Assembly (NCBI RefSeq): GCF_963576545.1
Contig: NW_026870456.1
Location: 124,001-188,000, forward strand
Source: Limanda limanda
Lineage: Eukaryota > Chordata > Actinopteri > Pleuronectiformes > Pleuronectidae
DNA: 64,000 nucleotides
Reading direction: 5' to 3'
The translations under genes and the position numbers were made by a program. Of the stretch, positions 20,601-34,400 are shown piece by piece. Numbering within the stretch: position 1 is the stretch's first letter; each line of letters begins with the position of its first letter. The notes beneath the pieces are model-generated. The model was not told the origin of the DNA. It saw nothing but the letters and a program-made list of their open reading frames with translations, and ran no database searches.

Positions 20601-23600
20601 CGCGCTACCCCATTTAGTGGGGGTAGAGCCTACTTGCAAGTCTCTCCGACCTTCACAAAAAAAGTTATTCAAGAATATCTCCTCAGATTTGGGGGAATTT
20701 CGTCGGTCGACCTCTTCCGAAGGTCGTACAAGCTCGGGGATGGTACCAATCGATCCGCAGGACCCAAATTAGTCCAGATGCAACCACTTTCCAAGTCTCT
20801 CCGACCTTCACAAAAAAAGTTATTCAAGAATATCTCTTTCTCCTATGTGCTTTCATCCCTAACCCTAACCCTAACCCTTCCGAAAGTCGGAGAAGCTCAA
20901 GGATGGTACCGATCGATGCGCGCAACCCCATTTAGTGGGGGTAGAGCCTACTTGCAAGTCTCTCCGACCTTCACAAAAAAAGTTATTCAAGAATATCTCT
21001 TTCTCCTATGTGCTTTCATCCCTAACCCTAACCCTAACCCTTCCGAAAGTCGGAGAAGCTCAAGGATGGTACTGATCGATGCGCGCTACCCCATTTAGTG
21101 GGGGTAGAGCCTACTTGCAAGTCTCTCCGACCTTCACAAAAAAAGTTATTCAAGAATATCTCTTTCTCCTATGTGCTTTCATCCCTAACCCTAACCCTAA
21201 CCCTTCCGAAAGTCGGAGAAGCTCAAGGATGGTACCGATCGATGCGCGCTACCCCATTTAGTGGGGGTAGAGCCTACTTGCAAGTCTCTCCGACCTTCAC
21301 AAAAAAAGTTATTCAAGAATATCTCCTCAGATTTGGGGGAATTTCGTCGGTCGACCTCTTCCGAAGGTCGTACAAGCTCGGGGATGGTACCAATCGATCC
21401 GCAGGACCCAAATTAGTCCAGATGCAACCACTTTCCAAGTCTCTCCGACCTTCACAAAAAAAGTTATTCAAGAATATCTCTTTCTCCTATGTGCTTTCAT
21501 CCCTAACCCTAACCCTAACCCTTCCGAAAGTCGGAGAAGCTCAAGGATGGTACCGATCGATGCGCGCAACCCCATTTAGTGGGGGTAGAGCCTACTTGCA
21601 AGTCTCTCCGACCTTCACAAAAAAAGTTATTCAAGAATATCTCTTTCTCCTATGTGCTTTCATCCCTAACCCTAACCCTAACCCTTCCGAAAGTCGGAGA
21701 AGCTCAAGGATGGTACCGATCGATGCGCGCTACCCCATTTAGTGGGGGTAGAGCCTACTTGCAAGTCTCTCCGACCTTCACAAAAAAAGTTATTCAAGAA
21801 TATCTCTTTCTCCTATGTGCTTTCATCCCTAACCCTAACCCTAACCCTTCCGAAAGTCGGAGAAGCTCAAGGATGGTACCGATCGATGCGCGCTACCCCA
21901 TTTAGTGGGGGTAGAGCCTACTTGCAAGTCTCTCCGACCTTCACAAAAAAAGTTATTCAAGAATATCTCTTTCTCCTATGTGCTTTCATCCCTAACCCTA
22001 ACCCTTCCGAAAGTCGGAGAAGCTCAAGGATGGTAACGATCGATGCGCGCTACCCCATTTAGTGGGGGTAGAGCCTACTTGCAAGTCTCTCCGACCTTCA
22101 CAAAAAAAGTTATTCAAGAATATCTCTTTCTCCTATGTGCTTTCATCCCTAACCCTAACCCTAACCCTTCCGAAAGTCGGAAAAGCTCAAGGATGGTACC
22201 GATCGATGCGCGCTACCCCATTTAGTGGGGGTAGAGCCTACTTGCAAGTCTCTCCGACCTTCACAAAAAAAGTTATTCAAGAATATCTCCTCAGATTTGG
22301 GGGAATTTCGTCGGTCGACCTCTTCCGAAGGTCGTACAAGCTCGGGGATGGTACCAATCGATCCGCAGGACCCAAATTAGTCCAGATGCAACCACTTTCC
22401 AAGTCTCTCCGACCTTCACAAAAAAAGTTATTCAAGAATATCTCTTTCTCCTATGTGCTTTCATCCCTAACCCTAACCCTAACCCTTCCGAAAGTCGGAG
22501 AAGCTCAAGGATGGTACCGATCGATGCGCGCTACCCCATTTAGTGGGGGTAGAGCCTACTTGCAAGTCTCTCCGACCTTCACAAAAAAAGTTATTCAAGA
22601 ATATCTCCTCAGATTTGGGGGATTTCGTCGGTCGACCTCTTCCGAAGGTCGTACAAGCTCGGGGATGGTACCAATCGATCCGCAGGACCCAAATTAGTCC
22701 AGATGCAACCACTTTTCAAGTCTCTCCGACCTTCACAAAAAAAGTTATTCAAGAATATCTCTTTCTCCTATGTGCTTTCATCCCTAACCCTAACCCTAAC
22801 CCTTCCGAAAGTCGGAGGAGCTCAAGGATGGTACCGATCGATGCGTGCAACCCCATTTAGTGGGGGTAGAGCCTACTTGCAAGTCTCTCCGACCTTCACA
22901 AAAAAAGTTATTCAAGAATATCTCTTTCTCCTATGTGCTTTCATCCCTAACCCTAACCCTAACCCTTCCGAAAGTCGGAGAAGCTCAAGGATGGTACCGA
23001 TCGATGCGCGCTACCCCATTTAGTGGGGGTAGAGCCTACTTGCAAGTCTCTCCGACCTTCACAAAAAAAGTTATTCAAGAATATCTCTTTCTCCTATGTG
23101 CTTTCATCCCTAACCCTAACCCTTTCCGAAAGTCGGAGAAGCTCAAGGATGGTAACGATCGATGTGCGCTACCCCATTTAGTGGGGGTAGAGCCTACTTG
23201 CAAGTCTCTCCGACCTTCACAAAAAAAGTTATTCAAGAATATCTCTTTCTCCTATGTGCTTTCATCCCTAACCCTAACCCTAACCCTTCCGAAAGTCGGA
23301 GAAGCTCAAGGATGGTACCGATCGATGCGCGCTACCCCATTTAGTGGGGGTAGAGCCTACTTGCAAGTCTCTCCGACCTTCACAAAAAACGTTATTCAAG
23401 AATATCTCTTTCTCCTATGTGCTTTCATCCCTAACCCTAACCCTAACCCTTCCGAAAGTCGGAGAAGCTCAAGGATGGTACCGATCGATGCGCGCTACCC
23501 CATTTAGTGGGGGTAGAGCCTACTTGCAAGTCTCTCCGACCTTCACAAAAAAAGTTATTCAAGAATATCTCCTCAGATTTGGGGGAATTTCGTCGGTCGA

Positions 23601-26600
23601 CCTCTTCCGAAGGTCGTACAAGCTCGGGGATGGTACCAATCGATCCGCAGGACCCAAATTAGTCCAGATGCAACCACTTTCCAAGTCTCTCCGACCTTCA
23701 CAAAAAAAGTTATTCAAGAATATCTCTTTCTCCTATGTGCTTTCATCCCTAACCCTAACCCTAACCCTTCCGAAAGTCGGAGAAGCTCAAGGATGGTACC
23801 GATCGATGCGCGCTACCCCATTTAGTGGGGGTAGAGCCTACTTGCAAGTCTCTCCGACCTTCACAAAAAAAGTTATTCAAGAATATCTCTTTCTCCTATG
23901 TGCTTTCATCCCTAACCCTAACCCTAACCCTTCCGAAAGTCGGAGAAGCTCAAGGATGGTACCGATCGATGCGCGCTACCCCATTTAGTGGGGGTAGAGC
24001 CTACTTGCAAGTCTCTCCGACCTTCACAAAAAAGGTTATTCAAGAATATCTCTTTCTCCTATGTGCTTTCATCCCTAACCCTAACCCTAACCCTTCCAAA
24101 AGTCGGAGAAGCTCAAGGATGGTACCGATCGATGCGCGCTACCCCATTTAGTGGGGGTAGAGCCTACTTGCAAGTCTCTCCGACCTTCACAAAAAAAGTT
24201 ATTCAAGAATATCTCTTTCTCCTATGTGCTTTCATCCCTAACCCTAACCCTAACCCTTCCGAAAGTCGGAGAAGCTCAAGGATGGTACCGATCGATGCGC
24301 GCTACCCCATTTAGTGGGGGTAGAGCCTACTTGCAAGTCTCTCCGACCTTCACAAAAAAAGTTATTCAAGAATATCTCCTCAGATTTGGGGGAATTTCGT
24401 CGGTCGACCTCTTCCGAAGGTCGTACAAGCTCGCGGATGGTACCAATCGATCCGCAGGACCCAAATTAGTCCAGATGCAACCACTTTCAAGTCTCTCCGA
24501 CCTTCACAAAAAAAGTTATTCAAGAATATCTCTTTCTCCTATGTGCTTTCATCCCTAACCCTAACCCTAACCCTTCCGAAAGTCGGAGAAGCTCAAAGAT
24601 GGTACCGATCGATGCGCGCTACCCCATTTAGTGGGGGTAGAGCCTACTTGCAAGTCTCTCCGACCTTCACAAAAAAAGTTATTCAAGAATATCTCCTCAG
24701 ATTTGGGGGAATTTCGTCGGTCGACCTCTTCCGAAGGTCGTACAAGCTCGGGGATGGTACCAATCGATCCGCAGGACCCAAATTAGTCCAGATGCAACCA
24801 CTTTCCAAGTCTCTCCGACCTTCACAAAAAAAGTTATTCAAGAATATCTCTTTCTCCTATGTGCTTTCATCCCTAACCCTAACCCTAACCCTTCCGAAAG
24901 TCGGAGAAGCTCAAGGATGGTACCGATCGATGCGTGCTACCCCATTTAGTGGGGGTAGAGCCTACTTGCAAGTCTCTCCGACCTTCACAAAAAAAGTTAT
25001 TCAAGAATATCTCTTTCTCCTATGTGCTTTCATCCCTAACCCTAACCCTAACCCTTCCGAAAGTCGGAGAAGCTCAAGGATGGTAACGATCGATGCGCGC
25101 TACCCCATTTAGTGGGGGTAGAGCCTACTTGCAAGTCTCTCCGACCTTCACAAAAAAAGTTATTCAAGAATATCTCTTTCTCCTATGTGCTTTCATCCCT
25201 AACCCTAACCCTAACCCTTCCGAAAGTCGGAGAAGCTCAAGGATGGTACTGATCGATGCGCGCTACCCCATTTAGTGGGGGTAGAGCCTACTTGCAAGTC
25301 TCTCCGACCTTCACAAAAAAAGTTATTCAAGAATATCTCCTCAGATTTGGGGGAATTTCGTCGGTCGACCTCTTCCGAAGGTCGTACAAGCTCGGGGATG
25401 GTACCAATCGATCCGCAGGACCCAAATTAGTCCAGATGCAACCACTTTCCAAGTCTCTCCGACCTTCACAAAAAAAGTTATTCAAGAATATCTCTTTCTC
25501 CTATGTGCTTTCATCCCTAACCCTAACCCTAACCCTTCCGAAAGTCGGATAAGCTCAAGGATGGTACCGATCGATGCGCGCTACCCCATTTAGTGGGGGT
25601 AGAGCCTACTTGCAAGTCTCTCCGACCTTCACAAAAAACGTTATTCAAGAATATCTCTTTCTCCTATGTGCTTTCATCCCTAACCCTAACCCTAACCCTT
25701 CCGAAAGTCGGAGAAGCTCAAGGATGGTACCGATCGATGCGCGCTACCCCATTTAGTGGGGGTAGAGCCTACTTGCAAGTCTCTCCGACCTTCACAAAAA
25801 AAGTTATTCAAGAATATCTCCTCAGATTTGGGGGAATTTCGTCGGTCGACCTCTTCCGAAGGTCGTACAAGCTCGGGGATGGTACCAATCGATCCGCAGG
25901 ACCCAAATTAGTACAGATGCAACCACTTTTCAAGTCTCTCCGACCTTCACAAAAAAAGTTATTCAAGAATATCTCTTTCTCCTATGTGCTTTCATCCCTA
26001 ACCCTAACCCTAACCCTTCCGAAAGTCGGAGAAGCTCAAGGATGGTACCGATCGATGCGCGCTACCCCATTTAGTGGGGGTAGAGCCTACTTGCAAGTCT
26101 CTCCGACCTTCACAAAAAAAGTTATTCAAGAATATCTCTTTCTCCTATGTGCTTTCATCCCTAACCCTAACCCTAACCCTTCCGAAAGTCGGAGAAGCTC
26201 AAGGATTGTACCGATCGATGCGCGCTACCCCATTTAGTGGGGGTAGAGCCTACTTGCAAGTCTCTCCGACCTTCACAAAAAAAGTTATTCAAGAATATCT
26301 CTTTCTCCTATGTGCTTTCATCCCTAACCCTAACCCTAACCCTTCCGAAAGTCGGAGAAGCTCAAGGATGGTACCGATCGATGCGCGCAACCCCATTTAG
26401 TGGGGGTAGAGCCTACTTGCAAGTCTCTCCGACCTTCACAAAAAAAGTTATTCAAGAATATCTCTTTCTCCTATGTGCTTTCATCCCTAACCCTAACCCT
26501 AACCCTTCCGAAAGTCGGAGAAGCTCAAGGATGGTACCGATCGATGCGCGCTACCCCATTTAGTGGGGGTAGAGCCTACTTGCAAGTCTCTCCGACCTTC

Positions 26601-27751
26601 ACAAAAAAAGTTATTCAAGAATATCTCTTTCTCCTATGTGCTTTCATCCCTAACCCTAACCCTAACCCTTCCGAAAGTCGGAGAAGCTCAAAGATGGTAA
26701 CGATCGATGCGCGCTACCCCATTTAGTGGGGGTAGAGCCTACTTGCAAGTCTCTCCGACCTTCACAAAAAAAGTTATTCAAGAATATCACTTTCTCCTAT
26801 GTGCTTTCATCCCTAACCCTAACCCTAACCCTTCCGAAAGTCGGAGAAGCTCAAGGATGGTACCGATCGATGCGCGCTACCCCATTTAGTGGGGGTAGAG
26901 CCTACTTGCAAGTCTCTCCGACCTTCACAAAAAAAGTTATTCAAGAATATCTCCTCAGATTTGGGGGAATTTCGTCGGTCGACCTCTTCCGAAGGTCGTA
27001 CAAGCTCGGGGATGGTACCAATCGATCCGCAGGACCCAAATTAGTCCAGATGCAACCACTTTCCAAGTCTCTCCGACCTTCACAAAAAAAGTTATTCAAG
27101 AATATCTCTTTCTCCTATGTGCTTTCATCCCTAACCCTAACCCTAACCCTTCCGAAAGTCGGAGAAGCTCAAGGATGGTACCGATCGATGCGCGCTACCC
27201 CATTTAGTGGGGGTAGAGCCTACTTGCAAGTCTCTCCGACCTTCACAAAAAACGTTATTCAAGAATATCTCTTTCTCCTATGTGCTTTCATCCCTAACCC
27301 TAACCCTAACCCTTCCGAAAGTCGGAGAAGCTCAAGGATGGTACCGATCGATGCGCGCTACCCCATTTAGTGGGGGTAGAGCCTACTTGCAAGTCTCTCC
27401 GACCTTCACAAAAAAAGTTATTCAAGAATATCTCCTCAGATTTGGGGGAATTTCGTCGGTCGACCTCTTCCGAAGGTCGTACAAGCTCGGGGATAGTACC
27501 AATCGATCCGCAGGACCCAAATTAGTCCAGATGCAACCACTTTCCAAGTCTCTCCGACCTTCACAAAAAAAGTTATTCAAGAATATCTCTTTCTCCTATG
27601 TGCTTTCATCCCTAACCCTAACCCTATCCCTTCCGAAAGTCGGAGAAGCTCAAGGATGGTACCGATCGATGCGCGCAACCCCATTTAGTGGGGGTAGAGC
27701 CTACTTGCAAGTCTCTCCGACCTTCACAAAAAAAGTTATTCAAGAATATCT
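17639..27751 (+). repeat. 10.1-kb higher-order unit, copy 1 (10,113 bp)
   Basis: The A-run barcode after each B is 1 3 5 1 2 1 3 5 1 5 4 1 3 2 6 2 1. B starts are at 17639, 17957, 18601, 19565, 19883, 20363, 20681, 21325, 22289, 22607, 23571, 24378, 24695, 25339, 25820, 26953 and 27434. Within it, 19338-22062 is itself a 2724-bp repeat (markers 19338 and 22062 begin the same order). Copy 2 starts at 27752. Shared rare markers include CCTGATGC at 18051/28164, CGGATAAGC near 25548/36142, GTACAGATG near 25912/36506, GGATTGTACC near 26206/36800, ATATCACTT near 26788/37382, GATAGTACC near 27494/38082 and CCCTATCCC near 27626/38214. Confidence 0.93.
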
Positions 27752-28487
27752 CCTCAGATTTGGGGGAATTTCGTCGGTCGACCTCTTCCGAAGGTCGTAC
27801 AAGCTCGGGGATGGTACCAATCGATCCGCAGGACCCAAATTAGTCCAGATGCAACCACTTTCCAAGTCTCTCCGACCTTCACAAAAAAAGTTATTCAAGA
27901 ATATCTCTTTCTCCTATGTGCTTTCATCCCTAACCCTAACCCTAACCCTTCCGAAAGTCGGAGAAGCTCAAGGATGGTACCGATCGATGCGCGCTACCCC
28001 ATTTAGTGGGGGTAGAGCCTACTTGCAAGTCTCTCCGACCTTCACAAAAAAAGTTATTCAAGAATATCTCCTCAGATTTGGGGGAATTTCGTCGGTCGAC
28101 CTCTTCCGAAGGTCGTACAAGCTCGGGGATGGTACCAATCGATCCGCAGGACCCAAATTAGTCCTGATGCAACCACTTTCCAAGTCTCTCCGACCTTCAC
28201 AAAAAAAGTTATTCAAGAATATCTCTTTCTCCTATGTGCTTTCATCCCTAACCCTAACCCTAACCCTTCCGAAAGTCGGAGAAGCTCAAGGATGGTACCG
28301 ATCGATGCGCGCAACCCCATTTAGTGGGGGTAGAGCCTACTTGCAAGTCTCTCCGACCTTCACAAAAAAAGTTATTCAAGAATATCTCTTTCTCCTATGT
28401 GCTTTCATCCCTAACCCTAACCCTAACCCTTCCGAAAGTCGGAGAAGCTCAAGGATGGTACTGATCGATGCGCGCTACCCCATTTAG
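27207..28487 (+). other. Longest open frame in the array (426 codons), judged non-coding
   Basis: This frame starts at the GTG of the marker and runs through A-A-B-A-B-A-B-A-A. It stays open because each A+B pair is 318 bp (106 codons), so runs of single As between Bs preserve frame. The predicted peptide is the same repeat translated again and again, with Leu-Thr or Pro-Asn dipeptides from the hexamers. It ends at the standard TAG in ATTTAGTG. There is no distinct start, no codon-level conservation and no domain, and its length depends only on the local A/B order. All other open frames in the window arise the same way. I do not regard any as a gene. Confidence 0.85.
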
Positions 28488-31400
28488 TGGGGGTAGAGCC
28501 TACTTGCAAGTCTCTCCGACCTTCACAAAAAAAGTTATTCAAGAATATCTCTTTCTCCTATGTGCTTTCATCCCTAACCCTAACCCTAACCCTTCCGAAA
28601 GTCGGAGAAGCTCAAGGATGGTACCGATCGATGCGCGCTACCCCATTTAGTGGGGGTAGAGCCTACTTGCAAGTCTCTCCGACCTTCACAAAAAAAGTTA
28701 TTCAAGAATATCTCCTCAGATTTGGGGGAATTTCGTCGGTCGACCTCTTCCGAAGGTCGTACAAGCTCGGGGATGGTACCAATCGATCCGCAGGACCCAA
28801 ATTAGTCCAGATGCAACCACTTTCCAAGTCTCTCCGACCTTCACAAAAAAAGTTATTCAAGAATATCTCTTTCTCCTATGTGCTTTCATCCCTAACCCTA
28901 ACCCTAACCCTTCCGAAAGTCGGAGAAGCTCAAGGATGGTACCGATCGATGCGCGCAACCCCATTTAGTGGGGGTAGAGCCTACTTGCAAGTCTCTCCGA
29001 CCTTCACAAAAAAAGTTATTCAAGAATATCTCTTTCTCCTATGTGCTTTCATCCCTAACCCTAACCCTAACCCTTCCGAAAGTCGGAGAAGCTCAAGGAT
29101 GGTACCGATCGATGCGCGCTACCCCATTTAGTGGGGGTAGAGCCTACTTGCAAGTCTCTCCGACCTTCACAAAAAAAGTTATTCAAGAATATCTCTTTCT
29201 CCTATGTGCTTTCATCCCTAACCCTAACCCTAACCCTTCCGAAAGTCGGAGAAGCTCAAGGATGGTACCGATCGATGCGCGCTACCCCATTTAGTGGGGG
29301 TAGAGCCTACTTGCAAGTCTCTCCGACCTTCACAAAAAAAGTTATTCAAGAATATCTCTTTCTCCTATGTGCTTTCATCCCTAACCCTAACCCTTCCGAA
29401 AGTCGGAGAAGCTCAAGGATGGTAACGATCGATGCGCGCTACCCCATTTAGTGGGGGTAGAGCCTACTTGCAAGTCTCTCCGACCTTCACAAAAAAAGTT
29501 ATTCAAGAATATCTCTTTCTCCTATGTGCTTTCATCCCAAACCCTAACCCTAACCCTTCCGAAAGTCGGAAAAGCTCAAGGATGGTACCGATCGATGCGC
29601 GCTACCCCATTTAGTGGGGGTAGAGCCTACTTGCAAGTCTCTCCGACCTTCACAAAAAAAGTTATTCAAGAATATCTCCTCAGATTTGGGGGAATTTCGT
29701 CGGTCGACCTCTTCCGAAGGTCGTACAAGCTCGGGGATGGTACCAATCGATCCGCAGGACCCAAATTAGTCCAGATGCAACCACTTTCCAAGTCTCTCCG
29801 ACCTTCACAAAAAAAGTTATTCAAGAATATCTCTTTCTCCTATGTGCTTTCATCCCTAACCCTAACCCTAACCCTTCCGAAAGTCGGAGAAGCTCAAGGA
29901 TGGTACCGATCGATGCGCGCTACCCCATTTAGTGGGGGTAGAGCCTACTTGCAAGTCTCTCCGACCTTCACAAAAAAAGTTATTCAAGAATATCTCCTCA
30001 GATTTGGGGGATTTCGTCGGTCGACCTCTTCCGAAGGTCGTACAAGCTCGGGGATGGTACCAATCGATCCGCAGGACCCAAATTAGTCCAGATGCAACCA
30101 CTTTTCAAGTCTCTCCGACCTTCACAAAAAAAGTTATTCAAGAATATCTCTTTCTCCTATGTGCTTTCATCCCTAACCCTAACCCTAACCCTTCCGAAAG
30201 TCGGAGGAGCTCAAGGATGGTACCGATCGATGCGTGCAACCCCATTTAGTGGGGGTAGAGCCTACTTGCAAGTCTCTCCGACCTTCACAAAAAAAGTTAT
30301 TCAAGAATATCTCTTTCTCCTATGTGCTTTCATCCCTAACCCTAACCCTAACCCTTCCGAAAGTCGGAGAAGCTCAAGGATGGTACCGATCGATGCGCGC
30401 TACCCCATTTAGTGGGGGTAAAGCCTACTTGCAAGTCTCTCCGACCTTCACAAAAAAAGTTATTCAAGAATATCTCCTCAGATTTGGGGGAATTTCGTCG
30501 GTCGACCTCTTCCGAAGGTCGTACAAGCTCGGGGATGGTACCAATCGATCCGCAGGACCCAAATTAGTCCAGATGCAACCACTTTCCAAGTCTCTCCGAC
30601 CTTCACAAAAAAAGTTATTCAAGAATATCTCTTTCTCCTATGTGCTTTCATCCCTAACCCTAACCCTAACCCTTCCGAAAGTCGGAGAAGCTCAAGGATG
30701 GTACCGATCGATGCGCGCTACCCCATTTAGTGGGGGTAGAGCCTACTTGCAAGTCTCTCCGACCTTCACAAAAAAAGTTATTCAAGAATATCTCCTCAGA
30801 TTTGGGGGAATTTCGTCGGTCGACCTCTTCCGAAGGTCGTACAAGCTCGGGGATGGTACCAATCGATCCGCAGGACCCAAATTAGTCCAGATGCAACCAC
30901 TTTCCAAGTCTCTCCGACCTTCACAAAAAAAGTTATTCAAGAATATCTCTTTCTCCTATGTGCTTTCATCCCTAACCCTAACCCTAACCCTTCCGAAAGT
31001 CGGAGAAGCTCAAGGATGGTACCGATCGATGCGCGCAACCCCATTTAGTGGGGGTAGAGCCTACTTGCAAGTCTCTCCGACCTTCACAAAAAAAGTTATT
31101 CAAGAATATCTCTTTCTCCTATGTGCTTTCATCCCTAACCCTAACCCTAACCCTTCCGAAAGTCGGAGAAGCTCAAGGATGGTACTGATCGATGCGCGCT
31201 ACCCCATTTAGTGGGGGTAGAGCCTACTTGCAAGTCTCTCCGACCTTCACAAAAAAAGTTATTCAAGAATATCTCCTCAGATTTGGGGGAATTTCGTCGG
31301 TCGACCTCTTCCGAAGGTCGTACAAGCTCGGGGATGGTACCAATCGATCCGCAGGACCCAAATTAGTCCAGATGCAACCACTTTCCAAGTCTCTCCGACC

Positions 31401-34400
31401 TTCACAAAAAAAGTTATTCAAGAATATCTCTTTCTCCTATGTGCTTTCATCCCTAACCCTAACCCTAACCCTTCCGAAAGTCGGAGAAGCTCAAGGATGG
31501 TACCGATCGATGCGCGCAACCCCATTTAGTGGGGGTAGAGCCTACTTGCAAGTCTCTCCGACCTTCACAAAAAAAGTTATTCAAGAATATCTCTTTCTCC
31601 TATGTGCTTTCATCCCTAACCCTAACCCTAACCCTTCCGAAAGTCGGAGAAGCTCAAGGATGGTACTGATCGATGCGCGCTACCCCATTTAGTGGGGGTA
31701 GAGCCTACTTGCAAGTCTCTCCGACCTTCACAAAAAAAGTTATTCAAGAATATCTCTTTCTCCTATGTGCTTTCATCCCTAACCCTAACCCTAACCCTTC
31801 CGAAAGTCGGAGAAGCTCAAGGATGGTACCGATCGATGCGCGCTACCCCATTTAGTGGGGGTAGAGCCTACTTGCAAGTCTCTCCGACCTTCACAAAAAA
31901 AGTTATTCAAGAATATCTCCTCAGATTTGGGGGAATTTCGTCGGTCGACCTCTTCCGAAGGTCGTACAAGCTCGGGGATGGTACCAATCGATCCGCAGGA
32001 CCCAAATTAGTCCAGATGCAACCACTTTCCAAGTCTCTCCGACCTTCACAAAAAAAGTTATTCAAGAATATCTCTTTCTCCTATGTGCTTTCATCCCTAA
32101 CCCTAACCCTAACCCTTCCGAAAGTCGGAGAAGCTCAAGGATGGTACCGATCGATGCGCGCAACCCCATTTAGTGGGGGTAGAGCCTACTTGCAAGTCTC
32201 TCCGACCTTCACAAAAAAAGTTATTCAAGAATATCTCTTTCTCCTATGTGCTTTCATCCCTAACCCTAACCCTAACCCTTCCGAAAGTCGGAGAAGCTCA
32301 AGGATGGTACCGATCGATGCGCGCTACCCCATTTAGTGGGGGTAGAGCCTACTTGCAAGTCTCTCCGACCTTCACAAAAAAAGTTATTCAAGAATATCTC
32401 TTTCTCCTATGTGCTTTCATCCCTAACCCTAACCCTAACCCTTCCGAAAGTCGGAGAAGCTCAAGGATGGTACCGATCGATGCGCGCTACCCCATTTAGT
32501 GGGGGTAGAGCCTACTTGCAAGTCTCTCCGACCTTCACAAAAAAAGTTATTCAAGAATATCTCTTTCTCCTATGTGCTTTCATCCCTAACCCTAACCCTT
32601 CCGAAAGTCGGAGAAGCTCAAGGATGGTAACGATCGATGCGCGCTACCCCATTTAGTGGGGGTAGAGCCTACTTGCAAGTCTCTCCGACCTTCACAAAAA
32701 AAGTTATTCAAGAATATCTCTTTCTCCTATGTGCTTTCATCCCTAACCCTAACCCTAACCCTTCCGAAAGTCGGAAAAGCTCAAGGATGGTACCGATCGA
32801 TGCGCGCTACCCCATTTAGTGGGGGTAGAGCCTACTTGCAAGTCTCTCCGACCTTCACAAAAAAAGTTATTCAAGAATATCTCCTCAGATTTGGGGGAAT
32901 TTCGTCGGTCGACCTCTTCCGAAGGTCGTACAAGCTCGGGGATGGTACCAATCGATCCGCAGGACCCAAATTAGTCCAGATGCAACCACTTTCCAAGTCT
33001 CTCCGACCTTCACAAAAAAAGTTATTCAAGAATATCTCTTTCTCCTATGTGCTTTCATCCCTAACCCTAACCCTAACCCTTCCGAAAGTCGGAGAAGCTC
33101 AAGGATGGTACCGATCGATGCGCGCTACCCCATTTAGTGGGGGTAGAGCCTACTTGCAAGTCTCTCCGACCTTCACAAAAAAAGTTATTCAAGAATATCT
33201 CCTCAGATTTGGGGGATTTCGTCGGTCGACCTCTTCCGAAGGTCGTACAAGCTCGGGGATGGTACCAATCGATCCGCAGGACCCAAATTAGTCCAGATGC
33301 AACCACTTTTCAAGTCTCTCCGACCTTCACAAAAAAAGTTATTCAAGAATATCTCTTTCTCCTATGTGCTTTCATCCCTAACCCTAACCCTAACCCTTCC
33401 GAAAGTCGGAGGAGCTCAAGGATGGTACCGATCGATGCGTGCAACCCCATTTAGTGGGGGTAGAGCCTACTTGCAAGTCTCTCCGACCTTCACAAAAAAA
33501 GTTATTCAAGAATATCTCTTTCTCCTATGTGCTTTCATCCCTAACCCTAACCCTAACCCTTCCGAAAGTCGGAGAAGCTCAAGGATGGTACCGATCGATG
33601 CGCGCTACCCCATTTAGTGGGGGTAGAGCCTACTTGCAAGTCTCTCCGACCTTCACAAAAAAAGTTATTCAAGAATATCTCTTTCTCCTATGTGCTTTCA
33701 TCCCTAACCCTAACCCTTTCCGAAAGTCGGAGAAGCTCAAGGATGGTAACGATCGATGTGCGCTACCCCATTTAGTGGGGGTAGAGCCTACTTGCAAGTC
33801 TCTCCGACCTTCACAAAAAAAGTTATTCAAGAATATCTCTTTCTCCTATGTGCTTTCATCCCTAACCCTAACCCTAACCCTTCCGAAAGTCGGAGAAGCT
33901 CAAGGATGGTACCGATCGATGCGCGCTACCCCATTTAGTGGGGGTAGAGCCTACTTGCAAGTCTCTCCGACCTTCACAAAAAACGTTATTCAAGAATATC
34001 TCTTTCTCCTATGTGCTTTCATCCCTAACCCTAACCCTAACCCTTCCGAAAGTCGGAGAAGCTCAAGGATGGTACCGATCGATGCGCGCTACCCCATTTA
34101 GTGGGGGTAGAGCCTACTTGCAAGTCTCTCCGACCTTCACAAAAAAAGTTATTCAAGAATATCTCCTCAGATTTGGGGGAATTTCGTCGGTCGACCTCTT
34201 CCGAAGGTCGTACAAGCTCGGGGATGGTACCAATCGATCCGCAGGACCCAAATTAGTCCAGATGCAACCACTTTCCAAGTCTCTCCGACCTTCACAAAAA
34301 AAGTTATTCAAGAATATCTCTTTCTCCTATGTGCTTTCATCCCTAACCCTAACCCTAACCCTTCCGAAAGTCGGAGAAGCTCAAGGATGGTACCGATCGA

